Shown here one piece after another: positions 21,257 through 34,649 of a stretch of 64,000 nucleotides of DNA. The position numbers and the translations under genes are program-made. Source of the stretch: Cycas panzhihuaensis (Eukaryota; Cycadophyta); contig CM041465.1 of the NCBI GenBank assembly GCA_023213395.1, forward strand, positions 154,945,741-155,009,740, read 5' to 3'. Below the pieces are notes generated by a model, which was not told the origin of the DNA, did not search any database, and saw nothing but the letters and a program-made list of their open reading frames with translations. Every line of letters starts with the position of its first letter. The stretch's first letter is position 1.

Positions 21257-24200
21257 TGGAATCACACCTCGAGGGAGGGGGGAAGAAGGGGTGTTAACTA
21301 AACTTGAATGAGTTCAAGCTAAATGATCAATGGCTTAGGTAGTTGTGGACCTATGGTGGCAAGTGAAAGCAATCACCCACAAAGGTCATATGTGCATCGG
21401 AACATAGGTTTGGGACCCATAAATGACACATAAACTCCTTTGAGGTAACCCTTTATTGATTTGGAGTGATAGGCAAGTGAGGGATCTCCTCAATTTCCTA
21501 AGTAACCTCAAGAGAGGCCCTCTTGTCCTTGGATTGGCAAAGGAGAGTGGAAACAAGAGTGAGGGAATGGCTCCTCGCGTAGGAAAAGGGGGTATAAAAG
21601 AGGTGACTTTTAGTTGAAAAAAAGGAGAATGGCCCACGCACGTGGGTGGTTAAGATGATGACTAGCATTGCGGGCTAGAGGTCGACCTATAGGCCAAACA
21701 AAAGGATCCTAACCAAGAGAGGTCAAGGAAATGGAGTAGGGCGAATGGCCTTAAGAGGGGGGGGTGCATCCAAGGTACCAAACCTAAGGGGGTCTTAGGA
21801 GTGGGAATCAATAAAAGAAGTTGTTTCAATGTTTATGTCTCTTTGTGGTAAGATAGGGTGATATAGAGAGGATGTAGTGCATGCAACAATGTGTTTTTAT
21901 ATGTGGAGTTACTTTCCAAAGCAAGAAAATAATATGAAGTTTTCACTCATTTACCCACACATGTAACCTCACTCTCTTTATCTTTTAAATGTAAGAAAGA
22001 AAGATTACAAAGGATAGTTATATGGCATAAAAACACATGCAAAAGGTGTAAGGTCACTAGGCAACGTAACAAGGTAGAAGGGTGCATATGCGAAAGTTCT
22101 ACATGCACTTTACAAGGAAATAAGCAAACTAGTTAAGTGCAAGTAACCTAAGCTAATCCTTCTTCTTTTCCTTTTTCAAATGATGTACAAATGAAGAGAG
22201 GAGAGAAAAGCAAGGAAAATTAGAGAAGCGTAAGGCATACTTGGCATACGAGAGATGAAGTAGCACTGACCTTGTTATTCCCACCATCCTTGCTTTTCTC
22301 CAACCATGGATAACACAATGGAGTGATGCTAGTAAAGAAGGAGAGGGCGGGCTCCCTTACCTTCCCCCAAATCAAAGGAAAAGATAATAAAAGAGAGTAA
22401 TACAAGGAAATACGAAGGTAAATATAACTTTAACTTATAAATTTGCAAGCTAAAAGAAATGATGGTTGGAAAGGGAGGAACGTACCTGGAACAAAACCTC
22501 CTTCGCTTTCCACATGCAACAAGATGACCTGTAATCAAACAAGGTTTTCCCTTTCCCAAGGGGCACAAAATATATGCAGGATAGATGTGTAATATGGAGA
22601 ATGACAGGATACAGGTATCTTAGTCAAGAAACACATTTATCACAATATCACTCTTTATCCTCTATATGCCATCTAATAAATAATATGGGAGAAGGGGGTA
22701 AAAGGGAGAAGAAGCACGACTAGCCTCAGAATGGCTAACCCTTTAGATCAACAAGTGCTCCATGCTGCCTAAGTACCAAGATGTGAAGAGAGGTAAGTAC
22801 AACAAACTCTTAGAATATAAGCCAAGAAGTAGTGAGTAATGTTGTAAATGTCATCAATGTTGCAGAAGTTACAACGTGCAACTTTTACAACTTTGACAAG
22901 GTTAAGCCAAAGGGGTGAAAGAGATATGGGACAAGGCTAAAAACCTGCTTGTGTAAGACCAAAAAGGACTAGTAGCAAGCGCAGTAATGGGATGCATGCA
23001 CTACTACTAGTAGTGACCTTCCTTCTAATGGTCCTTTGGAAATCCAAGAGAAGCATAGAGAAAGAAGAGGTGAGGAGAGAAGGGGGTTGCCCTTGAGGAG
23101 AAGGCTTGATGGGTGTGGAACCTTGCCTTTTCTCCTTTCACTCTCTCTGAATGCCTCTTCTTTGCTGCCTCCTTGAAGAAACCAGGGAGTAGCCAGAAGA
23201 ACAAAAGGAAACCAATGAAAAAAAGGAGGGTTTGCCTCCTATTTACAGTAGAGAAACAGAGAAAAAGTGTTGTAAAAGTATTAACAAACTATGTTTATGT
23301 TACTTAAAGGAAGGGAAAACAAAGTATAAGCTTAGAAATACCTATTGTGTTTAGATTAGAGGCAGATTTGCCTAAGAAAAGGGGTAGAGAAACCAACCCT
23401 GTGGGGTTTGTAGTTGGAAAACCCCAAAGGAGCAGCAAGCTAGAAAGAAAATTGAGTGAAGAGGAGAATCTGAGCTTGATGGAGCACTTGGTGTGTGGTC
23501 TTCACTTAGGTGGCCATGTTACAGGCCTGTTGTTATGTGCTTGGGGTTGCAGGAGGCTGGTAGTTGGCTGAGAAGTTGATGTAGCAGGTTATGTCCTGTT
23601 GTAGGGTATTTTTTAGTGATGTGGTAGAAAAATTGAGTGAGAGAGAGAGCAAATGAGGATAATTTTGGGTTTTTAAACCCAATCCTAGCTTAATTGAGTG
23701 ATTAGGATTCATCTTAGGCCAAGAATAAGTCATTTCCATGTGGCAATTTCATAATAAATGCAAAATTAGCCATGGTATATTTAAAAAATAAGTTGTGATA
23801 GTTGCCCTATGGTAAACTTAGCAGTACCATAAAGTTTACAGTAGTACCGCAAAGTTTATCACTGTGCAAAAAAAACATGGAGAAAAGTAAAGAAGAAGAA
23901 GCCCAGAAGCTCCAAACAATAAAGGAAACTTAGGCCTAGAGTAGTATGGTACTTTGTCCAGATGGCAGCAAAGGGTTGTGGGTCTTAGGAAAGCCTATAA
24001 CAGATAGGTACTAACGCTGAGAAGTTCCCAGAAAGTCAGCAAATAGGTGGAGGATGCCAACCAAACATAGGTAAGGTGCTAGGTGTCATGATGCACCGAT
24101 AGGTGATGAGATTGGGCTATGGAGGCCAAATGGTACTTGGGAACACTGTTGAGACATAGAGGAGGGTTATGAAGCACCATAGGATGCACATCCCTAGATT

Positions 24201-24407
24201 GTCATAGACTGAAAAAAATGCTAAGGTGCAATATAGCCAAGTAGTGAATGCATAATGATCATGCAGTAAATCAATCATTATGTAATGCAAATGTAGTGCT
24301 TCAATCCATCTTTCTTAGAACTGATAAAGGCAAGGGATAGAAGTGCACCTATGCTTACTTGAGTTGTCTCACCCATGTCCATTTCTGGTAGCCACGAAAT
24401 AGATTCT
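21257..24407 (-). repeat. 5' LTR of element B, truncated by element D
   Basis: Blocks shared with A and C run throughout: GGGCTCCCTTACCTTCCCCC near 22,350, TAGCCTCAGAATGGCTAACC near 22,724 and the paired GGTAAACTT / AAGTTTAC motif near 23,812-23,860. Homology to A continues to CCATGTCCATTTCTGGTAGCC near 24,375 and stops at 24,407, where sequence shared with D's other LTR begins. Its own outer end is lost. No coding region is recognisable. Confidence 0.75.
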
Positions 24408-24811
24408 AGTTTATTTAAATTAGAAAATAAATAAAATGAAAAGAAAATCCTTCCATCACTTAACCCTTTTTCCTTCATTTTAGTAAAACTCAAAAAGTTA
24501 AAAGAATAGGAGGAAAGGAGTCCTTAAGAAGGACACAAGATACATTATCATCATAATCCCAAATTCAAAACTCCTCCATCTATTTATGTAGGCTAGTGGA
24601 TTCAACCACCCTCCTTATATCCTAGCCTTTCATTGCTTCATTCCTATCTTAAGTAAATGACATAATCAAGTGGAGACTCCTTATGAGTTGGTAAAGTGGT
24701 CCCTTAGGTTCTCTTAGGCTTCTTATCTCTTAGCTTAGACTTGAAACAAAGGAAACATATTACTAGTTAAGATATATTTGGTTTAGGTCCAATTGAAGCA
24801 TGCCATCTTTT
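24408..24811 (+). repeat. 5' LTR of element D, inner part only
   Basis: The span 24,408-24,775 matches 55,969-56,344, for example CCTTCCATCACTTAAC, GTAGGCTAGTGGATTCAACC and CTTAGCTTAGACTTGAAA. The last about 35 bases before the PBS are missing from the right copy, which is broken at 56,344. A full LTR in this family is about 3 kb, so most of the left LTR was lost at the junction with B. Confidence 0.8.
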
Positions 24812-24831
24812 TGGCAACCATACCGGGGATT
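24812..24831 (+). promoter_or_regulatory. Primer binding site of element D
   Basis: TGGCAACCATACCGGGGATT matches the TGGCGACCATACTGGGGAC sites of B and A with three transitions. It fixes the plus-strand orientation of D. Confidence 0.7.
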
Positions 24832-24999
24832 ACCATTTATTTTCTTGTTTAAAGTGATAGAAACTACAACACCTACTCCAAGGAAATCATTGAGACTTTA
24901 GGGTCTTCCGCATATTTTTTAAATATAACCCTCACATTTCACTCATAAAGTTTCATCTTCCATGTTGATTCTTGAGAATATCTTGTACATGATACTTAT

Positions 25000-27060
25000 G
25001 TTTATTATCCCAAAGATTTAATCCAACTATACAAAATACCTATAGATCAAGGGTACACAAAGCCCTCTCAATTCCATGGTAATGCTTTATTTATAAACCT
25101 TTCTTTTGTATATGAAGAAACATTTCCCGCTTAAGCACATCCATTATACTTTGAGTTGATTCTTACTAAGGTCCCTACTCCTCTTCACATGCCCAAATAT
25201 CAAGATTCTTTTTATCCAAAGACTCATACTATGACATCCTCTCCATAACACCATTAATTTAATCTATTATGTGAGGAGTATGAGTCAATACAAGTTGATC
25301 CTTTACTTGCTCTAGATGTTATTCAATCTCCCCTACCATCCCACCCTCCTTTAGCAAGACCTTATTCTCCTCCTTTTTAGAGTAGGTTCAAGATCATAAG
25401 TTAGCCTCTTCCTTTGCCTTCTAGATTATAGGTTCAGACCCATTCTCCTCATGTGGTCCCTTCTACATACAAGGGTACCTTTACTATTCCCATTCAAGGT
25501 AACCTTAGTACTTCTCATTCTCTTACCTCTCACCAAATAGGTTTACCTTTATCAACATCACAACCTATTTGTTCTTATTCCACTAGGGAAGCCTCTTATC
25601 ATCTTGTTTCATCTTCAACTTGACTACCAATTTATTTATCCCATAGAGTTATATCATAAAGTGTTAGACCTCATGCTTCTTCTCCTAGATCACTTAATGT
25701 AGCCCCTTATTCCCATCATGTCTCTTATATACATCCTGTTCATGCCCCTTTGGGGGTTGCCAACCCTACTTCCTCATCACATGTTCGTAGATCTACTTCA
25801 CAACCAATTTCTTTTCTTTCATTTAACCCTATTCTTCTTTAATATCCTATGTCCTAAACCAATTCTGTGGTTAATCTTGTAGCTTGGTTCAACCCTTCAT
25901 CTAATCTTCCATCCCATTTTCTTCCTCAACAATAATAACCCACACCTACTAATTCATATCCATTAGCCTTGCCTCAACATACCACCACATTGAGGCCAAG
26001 GAAACCTTTTTTGGATTACATAAAGTCTCCTTTCTCATGTGCGGTCGTTTAATCCCCTATGCATCCATTCCTTCCTGAGTTACCTAAACTTTTAAATGAC
26101 TCTTCTCAAGACTCAACTTCCCACATATAAGCATTCACACTTTCTTGTGTAGATTTCATGTCATATGATTATGTCATGATATTCTTGTTTTCTAAATCAC
26201 TCCAAGGTAATGCCTTGAAGTAGTTTTATTGACTTCCATCTACTTCCATTCTCTCGTTTCAATAATTAGTTAATTCTTTTATCAATTGTTTTGATATAAC
26301 GAGACCCTTTGAACCTAGCATCAACTCTCTTTTATCTATCAAACAAAATTATAATAACACTTCTAGGAATTTTATAAGAAGGTTTCAAGACTAAGTACAT
26401 GTATGTCACTCACATCTTGATCCTAGTCTCATATTCAATCTATTCACTAATGCTTTAAGGCCACATGTGTATCTTGAAGTTCTTAAGCTTGGTCCTCAAA
26501 GTTATGAAGAAGTTATTGATCGTTGTTTATCTTTAGAAATATTTGAGATTTAGGCAGGTATTAAGAAGGTTAGGAAACATGTTCCCTCTAAAGAAACTAT
26601 TCAAACAACTAAGGCTTCCTATCCTCAACCCACTTATGATCACTTAACTTCTTCCATTAGATCATTAGAGCATGCAATCAACACCAAGTTGTGTGTTGAT
26701 GGTCCTTTTCAAAATCAATCATCTCAAGAAATAAGAGTAATTCATCTTACTCAAGGAAGGAAGAAACAAGCTCCTCCTTCGTATTCTCTTTATTTTAAAA
26801 AGATAAAATGGTGTTTTTACCATCAAACTGACAGTCATGATAGAAGTGAATATCATATAGTTCAAGCTATTGTATAAAATACAAATGTTCAATTAAACCG
26901 TTCTTTTAAAACATCTTAAGATAAATTGATTTATAAAGATCCCTTACATCAACATAAGGACAAAGGAAATAAAGATGACAAGTGCAAGGAAAAATAAGTT
27001 TAAGATGATTAAGATGAGCCTTCTAGTTCTAGTTCATCTAAGAAGACTATTACTCCCCCT
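25000..27060 (+). pseudogene. Gag of element D
   Basis: A Pro/Ser-rich N-terminal part (about 25,130-26,030) is followed by the core near 26,200-26,560. LQGNALK is kept, then a stop stands for the Trp of A's KWFYHLP. INCFDITRPFEPSINSLLSI matches A's INYFDVARPFKSGMKSFLSL, and LFTNALRPHVYLEVLKLG aligns with the corresponding part of A and B. The zinc-knuckle region at about 26,800 reads WCFYHQTDSHDRSEYH, where the final Cys is replaced. Several stops and frameshifts are present. Confidence 0.75.
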
Positions 27061-27069
27061 AATCCTTCA

Positions 27070-28474
27070 ATGAAACATACTAACAATCAACATCACCCAT
27101 CTCCTAAAGGTGGTGAGACCAAGAGAATGATTAATATAGTAGAGATATCAAAGAGTGTAGGTCCATCTAAATCATCTGATGATTTGATAAAAAAGAACCC
27201 TGACTCTTTACCTCTTATACTGCTGCATCCCATCAAGTTTAGATCCATTCTTTCTAGTATAAAGGATGGATCATTCTCTTTGGTTGATGAGTTAAAGACC
27301 ATTATTATTGGTATCTTAGTCATAGATTTACTAAAATATTTCCTTGAGCAACATTAGCTCTCATTTAATGTATTGGGAGTTTCTATTGTAGTCTCTTCAT
27401 ATGCTTCCACACTTTCTTTTGACTCAACCATCTTATCTAAATCATACCACCCATACTCTAAATGACATACTTTCATTTTATATTGAGATAATAAAGGATG
27501 AGATCAACATTAAATATGTCATTATTTATGAGGGATCATTTATTAATGTAACCCCTCTTTGTCTTATTGAGGATTCAGAAATTTCAATCTTTAATCCATA
27601 TAAGTGGATTTGTTATGTATATAATAAAAATCACAAAGTATGCCTTAGTTAAGTCACTCTCTCTCACACTCTAGAAGAAAAGGCAATTCTTACTAAATTG
27701 ACCATCATTGATCTTCATTTAGAGTATAACATCCTTTTGGGTAGACCATGGATTACCTAAATGGATGTGATTTATTCTTCTCTTTTTGGTGAACTAAGGT
27801 TTGTCCATGAAGGATAATAAAAAAATTATATGATGAAAACCATAACTTATTAAGTACTTAGTCCCACTTATTGAGACCTTTTCTAAGTATTTGTTTTAAC
27901 CATTAGGTTTAGGCAAACACTTTGCCAATGAAACTCCTTCTACTCAGGGAGAAGCAAAGGACATTAATTTAGTAGAGATTATCCATATTTTATTGGGTTC
28001 TTCTTTTACTTCTTAGTCTTTGGGTTTGACTTATCAATCTTTGGTTTCCTCTTTTTATTTTAATGAGGAAGTGGCTTTAAATTCTATTATATCTTATGAG
28101 GAAATACCTATGAGCTAAGTTATTAATATGAATGTTACCCTTCCTTCTTAAAATCATTTCTCACAGGTCTCATATTTGCCTTTGATGGTAAATGCTTTAG
28201 TTTCTTCCACTATAAACGATTTTTTGATTTGTCATACAATTTCATTTTCATATGGCATGCCTATTAATGATATACTTATTTTCTCTTAGTCTTATCTTTT
28301 TACCAATAGTTGAATACATATGAGAAGAAGATGTTATTACATAGGTATCTAGACTTAGAATTAGGTGGTGAGAATATTGATTCATATGATGTACTTTAAA
28401 GGAATCAAAGTATCCCACTCGAGTATGGGAAGTGAATTTGGTTTCTACTATTTCTTTTTTTTTTCATCCTTTCA
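27070..28474 (+). pseudogene. Protease region and linker of element D
   Basis: The frame from 27,070 has IKFRSILSSIKDGSFSLVDE and IGILVIDLLKYF, matching the gag-protease linker of A. The active site near 27,515 reads VIIYEGSFINVTPL where A has TIIDNGSSINAMPL, so the catalytic Asp is lost. NILLGRPWIT then a stop then MDVIYSS near 27,730 matches LLGQPWLDQMGAICS. The linker to RT continues with stops to 28,474, where element E starts. Confidence 0.75.
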
Positions 28475-28672
28475 TATTGGGATGTAATATTTTATCTAGG
28501 GTCTTTAGATAAAGTCATATGGTTTGTAATTGAAGGATATGTGTCATTATGTAATATGTCGATTACAAGTTAGTTCAAAGGGAGTTACAAACCCTAATTA
28601 TATTTATTCTCTCATACTCTCAATAATACTCATCAAGCATTCTTTATCCATCATTAGGACATCAATCCAACA
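28475..28672 (+). repeat. 5' LTR of element E
   Basis: The 198-bp repeat begins TATTGGGATGTAATATTTTA and ends ATCAATCCAACA. It matches 46,874-47,070 over its full length, including AGGGTCTTTAG and AGGGAGTTA blocks. A TGATATTAGAGCAGGTT primer site for initiator-Met tRNA follows directly at 28,673. Confidence 0.92.
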
Positions 28673-28689
28673 TGATATTAGAGCAGGTT
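28673..28689 (+). promoter_or_regulatory. Primer binding site of element E
   Basis: TGATATTAGAGCAGGTT differs by two transitions from the copia consensus TGGTATCAGAGCAGGTT, complementary to initiator methionine tRNA. Confidence 0.85.
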
Positions 28690-29350
28690 ACTCTAAATGA
28701 TTAAGAGAGGGTTTCTTCGAAGCTATGAGAAAAAGACAAGTACAACTTTGGTTAGAATAAGATGAAGAAGAAAGGAAAATACTTTAAAATAAAGATATAA
28801 GTATAAAGAAATATAGGTTCTAGGAAGGATCTAGATAGATTAAAAGACTGTTGATGAAGAGAAATCTCAAAATCGTACAAACTAGTATGGAACCATATGA
28901 CTATATGGACAAAAAAATTTTAAGTTCTTATAATGAAATGAAGCTTAGCTAGATTATAGATCCCGACTTCCTCTTTGACTTTTCCTTCTGCATCGAAGTT
29001 ATTTGAAGGTATTTCAAAGGTCATTTTCTAACTTTTACTAGTACATGGGTTTGAGGAGAAGGTACTCATTTTCTGACAAAAATATCTCTGATTTTTACTC
29101 AAAATACATCTTAAATTCTCTATAGAATATATTCGATCAGTTTTAGGAAAGTCTTGAGGATTTTTTGTGGAAGATTTTTTATAAAGAGACCCTAATTGCG
29201 TGTCCTTTTCAGGTTTGTTTTCTCCTATTTTAAAATCTATTTTTAGAAAAGAATTGCAGATCTATACTCACCTTATCAGGACCTTTGATTTGAGGTACTT
29301 TTTCTTACCATCTGTATAAGTCAAGTAGCATATGGAATTCCATACAATTA
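28690..29350 (+). other. Leader of element E before the F insertion
   Basis: This is AT-rich DNA with no recognisable protein. It continues after F at 36,892, with gag starting at 36,937. Confidence 0.6.
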
Positions 29351-29662
29351 TGAAGGAGGTTAATGTATCAAGGTTATTTGTGTAGATTAATTAAGTGACC
29401 TTAAGGTATATTATTAGCATTAGTCTCTTAGTAAAATATACTTATGCTTATTTGGATGTAATTTTGGGTTCATGTCATTAGGTGAGAAAATCACAACCCT
29501 AATTACCACCTTCAATAATAAAAGACAAAATTGTAAGGAGGGAGTCGTTATTCATTTTCACCTTCAAGCTTTGCTCTCATATCTTGTTTTAAATTTTTCT
29601 TCACTCTCAATTACCATTGTATGTATGTGAGTGATTTAATCCCTAGATCCATCATTTCTTCA
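29351..29662 (+). repeat. 5' LTR of element F
   Basis: The 312-bp repeat matches 36,579-36,891 end to end, for example TTTGTGTAGATTAA, GGATGTAATTTT and AAGGAGGGAGTC. It is followed by the PBS. Confidence 0.93.
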
Positions 29663-29664
29663 TG

Positions 29665-29676
29665 TGGTATCAGAGC
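29665..29676 (+). promoter_or_regulatory. Primer binding site of element F
   Basis: TGGTATCAGAGC is an exact match to the copia site complementary to initiator methionine tRNA. Confidence 0.9.
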
Positions 29677-31680
29677 TAGAAAGGGATCTATTCACTCCAT
29701 TCCACTTGCATGGTGTCATTTTGCCTCGCCTTCACCTTCGATATGAAGTATTGAGAGTGTACTCATTATTTTTAAAAATTTTGAGAGTATTTTATTATGC
29801 AAAGCTTGTATTTCATTTATAATATATTTTAGTATTTTTTATTTGTTTGTAGATGCATTGAAGTTCGAAACTATTAGCCAAAAGAAGGTTTATTGGCTTT
29901 AGGCTCTTGAAAAAAAAAAATATTTTTTTATCAATATTTATAGCTAATTTTAAATTTTACTAACGGCGGTTCTATTGATTTTTTAATATAAATTAATTAT
30001 TAGTTATAAAATCTATGTTGTAAAGCTATATGGAAAATTATTAACTACTTACAGGTGGTAGAAATAAGCCTAAATCATTCAAAAAAAGGTTGTTCAACCC
30101 TATGAGAGATGAAAATTAGAAGTTATCCATTTTTACTAAAACTTTATAAGGAGGGATTCCCAAACAAGGCAAACATTTTTGTTTTCTACACCATCTTTAA
30201 ATTATACCTCAATCAGCCTAAAAAAGTAGAAATTTAGTCAGCCCTAATCTGATTATTTTTTTGAGAAATATTTTTAAAATTTTCAATACATGTCAAAATT
30301 TCTTAAGGGTTTTAGTAGATCTAGCCTCAAGAAATCAAAAAAATTAAGTTTTATAAGATTTAATGTACCAAAGAGAGAAAGATTTCTTCAAATTTTAGAT
30401 TTCTATCAAGAAAAGTCTCATAAGAGTTTTAGCAAGTTTCGAGTTACTTCTGCTTATTTTAAGAAGCTTTACTATAAGGATTTTTGGCTCAACATAGTGA
30501 GATCTATCATCTAGGAGAGTGAAGTTTTGAGCCAAAATGTTTCGACCATTTCGTATGCTTACATAGCCATATAGAAGTTTCTGACAGAAGATTTAAATTC
30601 CTCTTACTTTTCTTAATTCATTCTCTTTTGGTTAAAATTTAAGTTTAGAAGTAAATTTTTAAGTTTTTAAAAAAGAAGGGGTTTTTCAAATAGCAAAAGT
30701 AAAAAAACTCATTGTAATAGTAAAACACTTGGATCATAGAAAAATCTGATATTTATACTTAATATTTTTACATGTTTGGTTATGCGCATGCATATTAATA
30801 AGATAAAAGTATAAAAGTAAGCATCAATATATTAGTAATTCATTTTAGCAACATAAACACAAACATATTTATATATTTCCTAAAATAAACCTATTATATT
30901 TTATTTATACCGCTAGTTATTAACTTGTGTACACACTCGTATTGGTTGAAATAGACCATAGTTGGACAAAGTCTAGGCCCTAAGGGAGGTGTGAGTTTCA
31001 TACTAGGTCAATTCCTAACTGGAATACTAGTAGAGCGACAGGTTAGGTATACCTATGGGCTCCCTAAAGGGATTATTTTGATAACTAGCCATGAGAAATA
31101 AAACCCTAATGTGAGATTAAAATCAACCTAGTCCAATATCCATCATAGTCATGGCATATGCATGTACCGCTAGACTCTTTAGAGGAGGTATATAGTTGCT
31201 TACTAGTGAACTAGGTGAGGATTGGGAGTGCTTGAGTTCCACTATAACTTGGATTTTATCACCAAGTATAGATACGGGTATCGTAGGTCAAGGATCTAAT
31301 TGTATACTAAAAGTCTTAGGTATCAAAACCTTACCTACATTTAGATATAAGTTAGAGGTTAGTGACATGACACATCACCACTTTTTGCCAGCTCTAAATT
31401 AGGCCTCATTCTTGTATCATTGCTTATACTTATTCTTCATAGTTATTAAAAAATACTTAATCATTATTTGCCTCCTCATCACAGTGTTTATTTTTGTGTC
31501 CCTATTATGCTAGGTGTACTAGCTATACATGTTAGTGGCATATACTTTTATCATCTCTTTTATTTCTTCATCATCACTATATCATCTTAATTCTAGAAGA
31601 ATGCCAACTGCATATTGAAAGGAAAAGAAAATTAGGATTTGTGATATATTGGAGTTAAAAATACTGTAAAGTATAAAGAC
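29677..31680 (+). other. Long leader of element F
   Basis: About 2 kb of AT-rich DNA separates PBS and gag. There is no recognisable protein. A GC-richer block at 30,950-31,400 has short unrelated frames. A long untranslated leader is common in some copia lineages; no structure was recognised. Confidence 0.5.
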
Positions 31681-31689
31681 ATTTAGAGA

Positions 31690-32660
31690 GCCCACTTATA
31701 GTGTACACCTATCATAACTACAATAGCTATAACACCTACTTATGGTGAAACTGCTCTAATAGCTCCTACGGATGTTGTAGCCAGACTATAATGAGAGATA
31801 GATGATGAAAAGATTTATGTAGGAATTATGTTGGTTACTGATCACTCCTTGTATAACTTGATTAATGAAGAGTAATATGATCCAGACTGGAAGGAACTTA
31901 AAGTTCTTAAGAAGAACTTTGATACTAAGTTAGACTTAGAATTTGTTCATCTTGTTTCGAAAATGAACAAATTAAAAATCTAGAAGGGATAAGCTCATGA
32001 GATAATAAATCTCCTTTAACTAATAAAATAGGTAATTAACAAAGATTTTAAGACCTAATGCATCACTTGAGCATTCTTGATTTAATCATGTCTATATGTC
32101 CTTGATTATAAAACCTTACTTGAAATTCTACAATCTAGTAGAACATTAAATATACTCAACTTTGATGCACTTACTGAGAAGTTCATAGAATTTAACAAGA
32201 CCTTTGATACTAACTTTGTGCCTTTGACTCTCTTCCAGATACAACCTTTGAGGTAGAAGAAGAAGCTTATTATACAAAGAATTAACATCCCTCTCATAGT
32301 AGAGGAAACAATTAAGCAAGAGGAAGAGGAAGAAATGTGGGAAATCATCCACAAGGTCAACCAAACCCTTAGTCATAGCCTCGATAGTCTCAAGGCTAAG
32401 GGCCACCTCAATAAAAAACAAGATAGTCAGGACAAACTAGGACCCCTTTAGGGACTAGTAATCAAACTATTATATATGATTAGTGTAACCATAAAGGGAA
32501 CTTTACAAAAGGCTGTAAAACTACTACTTATAAGATGGCCAAGATCCAACCGAAACATGGAGCTCATAATATTGAAGAAACTTGTGAAGAATCATTTAGT
32601 GGTTTAGGTTCTTCTCAAGCTTACTTTCAAAGAATTAAGGGATCTTTAGCATAAAATTCC
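31690..32660 (+). pseudogene. Gag of element F
   Basis: The best block is DPDWKELKVLKKNFDTKLDL followed by EFVHLVSKMNKLKI near 31,880-31,980, resembling the UBN2-like core of copia gag. A long stretch of stops and frameshifts follows. No intact zinc knuckle is seen, although KGNFTKGCK near 32,495 may be its remnant. The assignment rests on position between PBS and protease. Confidence 0.6.
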
Positions 32661-32689
32661 ATTGACCAACCACAAAGATACTTTGTAGC

Positions 32690-34010
32690 TTGATGTGGAT
32701 ATATCACTTATAAATTTCCTTTACCAATGCCAAGCCCTATTGGAATTGCAAATAGTGTTGCTTTAATTGATGGACAATAGATCATGGACATAGAAGCAAC
32801 TCAACATATGTCATGTAATCATAGTGTATATTAAACATTTGACTCAAATATTCAAGGATTTATTCACATGGCTAACAAATCACAGTAACCTATTGAAGGA
32901 ATTGGTAATATTTACCTAAAACTCCTAGTCTTAAAAGATTTTACATCGTTTGATATCTTATATATATCCAATCTCAAATAAAATCTACTCTTCTTATTTA
33001 CACTTATCTCTCATGGATTTAATCTAAGTGTAATTACAAATGACCAGACTATCTAAGTCATTTACCCTATAACCGATCGAGTGATCTTGACTCAACATCT
33101 CATTGTTAAACTATTTTGACTAAATGGCTCTCTATCTTTTGAAGCTCATTATGCCTAAAGCCCTTATGGTGATGAAGAATTTGTATTTAACATCATCCTA
33201 ACCCACCCGACATTTTCACTAGAAGCTCTTTGGCATGCTCATATGGATCATGTTTATATTAATGGACTTAGAGAACTTTATAACACTCTTCAAGGTCTTC
33301 CAAAGTTCTCATCGAAGCCCTTCAAATGTGAAGCTTATATTATTGTTAAATCTCATTGATAACCCTTTCCTAAAAGTCATAGAAATTAAGCCATCCATTA
33401 TAATTGGTACGCTGCAATCTAGGGACCAATACATATTTCTTTACTAAAGGGTAAGTTATATTACATCTCTTTTATTGATGATTTTATTAGGACAGTATGG
33501 GTAGCTTTTCTACACAAGAAAGATAAAGCCTTCTATATATTTAAAGAATTTAAAGCCCATATTAAAGAAGAGTTAGATTATCAACTTAAATATCTTCGAA
33601 ATAATAATGGTAGTGAATATACCTCACATAAGTTTGAAAGCTACCTTCGAGACAATGGCATCATATATTAAATAATAGCAGTAGGTACCCCACAACAAAA
33701 TGGAGCTACTGAGTAAATGAATGGGATAATCATGAACATGGCTCGAGCTATGTTAGCATATAAAAATGTACCTGCCTACCTATGGGCTGAATCTATCTGG
33801 ATAGTTATTTATTACATTAAAACTATTATCCTATCAAATGGAGGACAATCAATTAATAGAATGTGGTCAAGACAAGCCCCCATTGTTTACTACTTTAAAA
33901 TTTTTGCTCTATACGCTATGCCTACATTCTAGATGCAGATTGATATAAACTCTAAGTAAAGGCACTTAAAGGCATCTTTATTAGATACTCTATGAATAAG
34001 AAAGGGTATA
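32690..34010 (+). pseudogene. Protease and integrase of element F
   Basis: MDIEATQHMSCN near 32,785 matches the copia protease DSGATxHMS block, with the active-site DSG changed to DIE. The pre-integrase region has ALWHAHMDHVYINGLREL near 33,230. The integrase core has YYISFIDDFIRTVWVAFL (first catalytic Asp), RNNNGSEYTSHKFESYLR (second, as N-G-S-E-Y, normally D-x-G-x-E-F) and GTPQQNGATE before a stop, then AYLWAESIW. Stops and one frameshift break the gene. Confidence 0.85.
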
Positions 34011-34649
34011 TGGTCTTTATACCTTTACAATAAAAAATTATCATTATGAGATATGTCATTTTTGTGGAGAGAGAAGATCAATTACTTAAACTAGGCTCCA
34101 AAACACCGTCAAGCTACTATAATAATGTTATCAAGTATAATGTTTAGATTCTAAAATTTAGGGAGGAGACACACATAAATTACTTTAAATATTAGAAGCT
34201 GATAATGGAGCCTTAGAGGATATAAGTTATAACTTTGAACTGATGAGTGCACATCTAACACTATCCTTTAAAGATAGTGGAGTTGATAAAGGTAAAGCCA
34301 TTATAGAAAAAACATCCTCTCCACCTTTAGTTGATAAAGGTAAAATAGTGGTAGAAGGGCCATCTTCCCTAGGTGCATCAAAATGATTATTTTAATGAAC
34401 AAGATGAGGACTAAGAAGTTGAGGAAATGAGGACCTCATTCCCAAATTGAGGATCTCATGAAGCCCGCCAGCTCAATAAGGACATACAACCAAATAAGGT
34501 GGGTAAAACTAGCACTCAATATGTACATAGAACAAGCATGTAGGAATTATTATATACTAAGCTTGAACTAGAAAAACTGCACCTTACTCTTAATGAAAAG
34601 CTACTCTCATACTATGAAGCTATGAAACATATAGTTTGGAGAAATGTGG

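Larger units (their letters stand above)
13960..24407 (-). mobile_element. Element B: Tat-lineage LTR retrotransposon with pol deleted
   Basis: From right to left on the minus strand are a 5' LTR, PBS, gag and protease, then a gap where RT, RNase H and integrase should be, then the 3' UTR and the antisense ORF. It is the closest sister of A in this window by shared motifs in every retained part. The 5' LTR is cut at 24,407 against element D, and no 3' LTR is seen left of the antisense ORF, so no target duplication is available. The left boundary is approximate. Confidence 0.85.

Noticed and set aside
31196-31402. 68-codon frame in the leader of F
   Set aside because: It is short, unrecognised and located in the untranslated leader.
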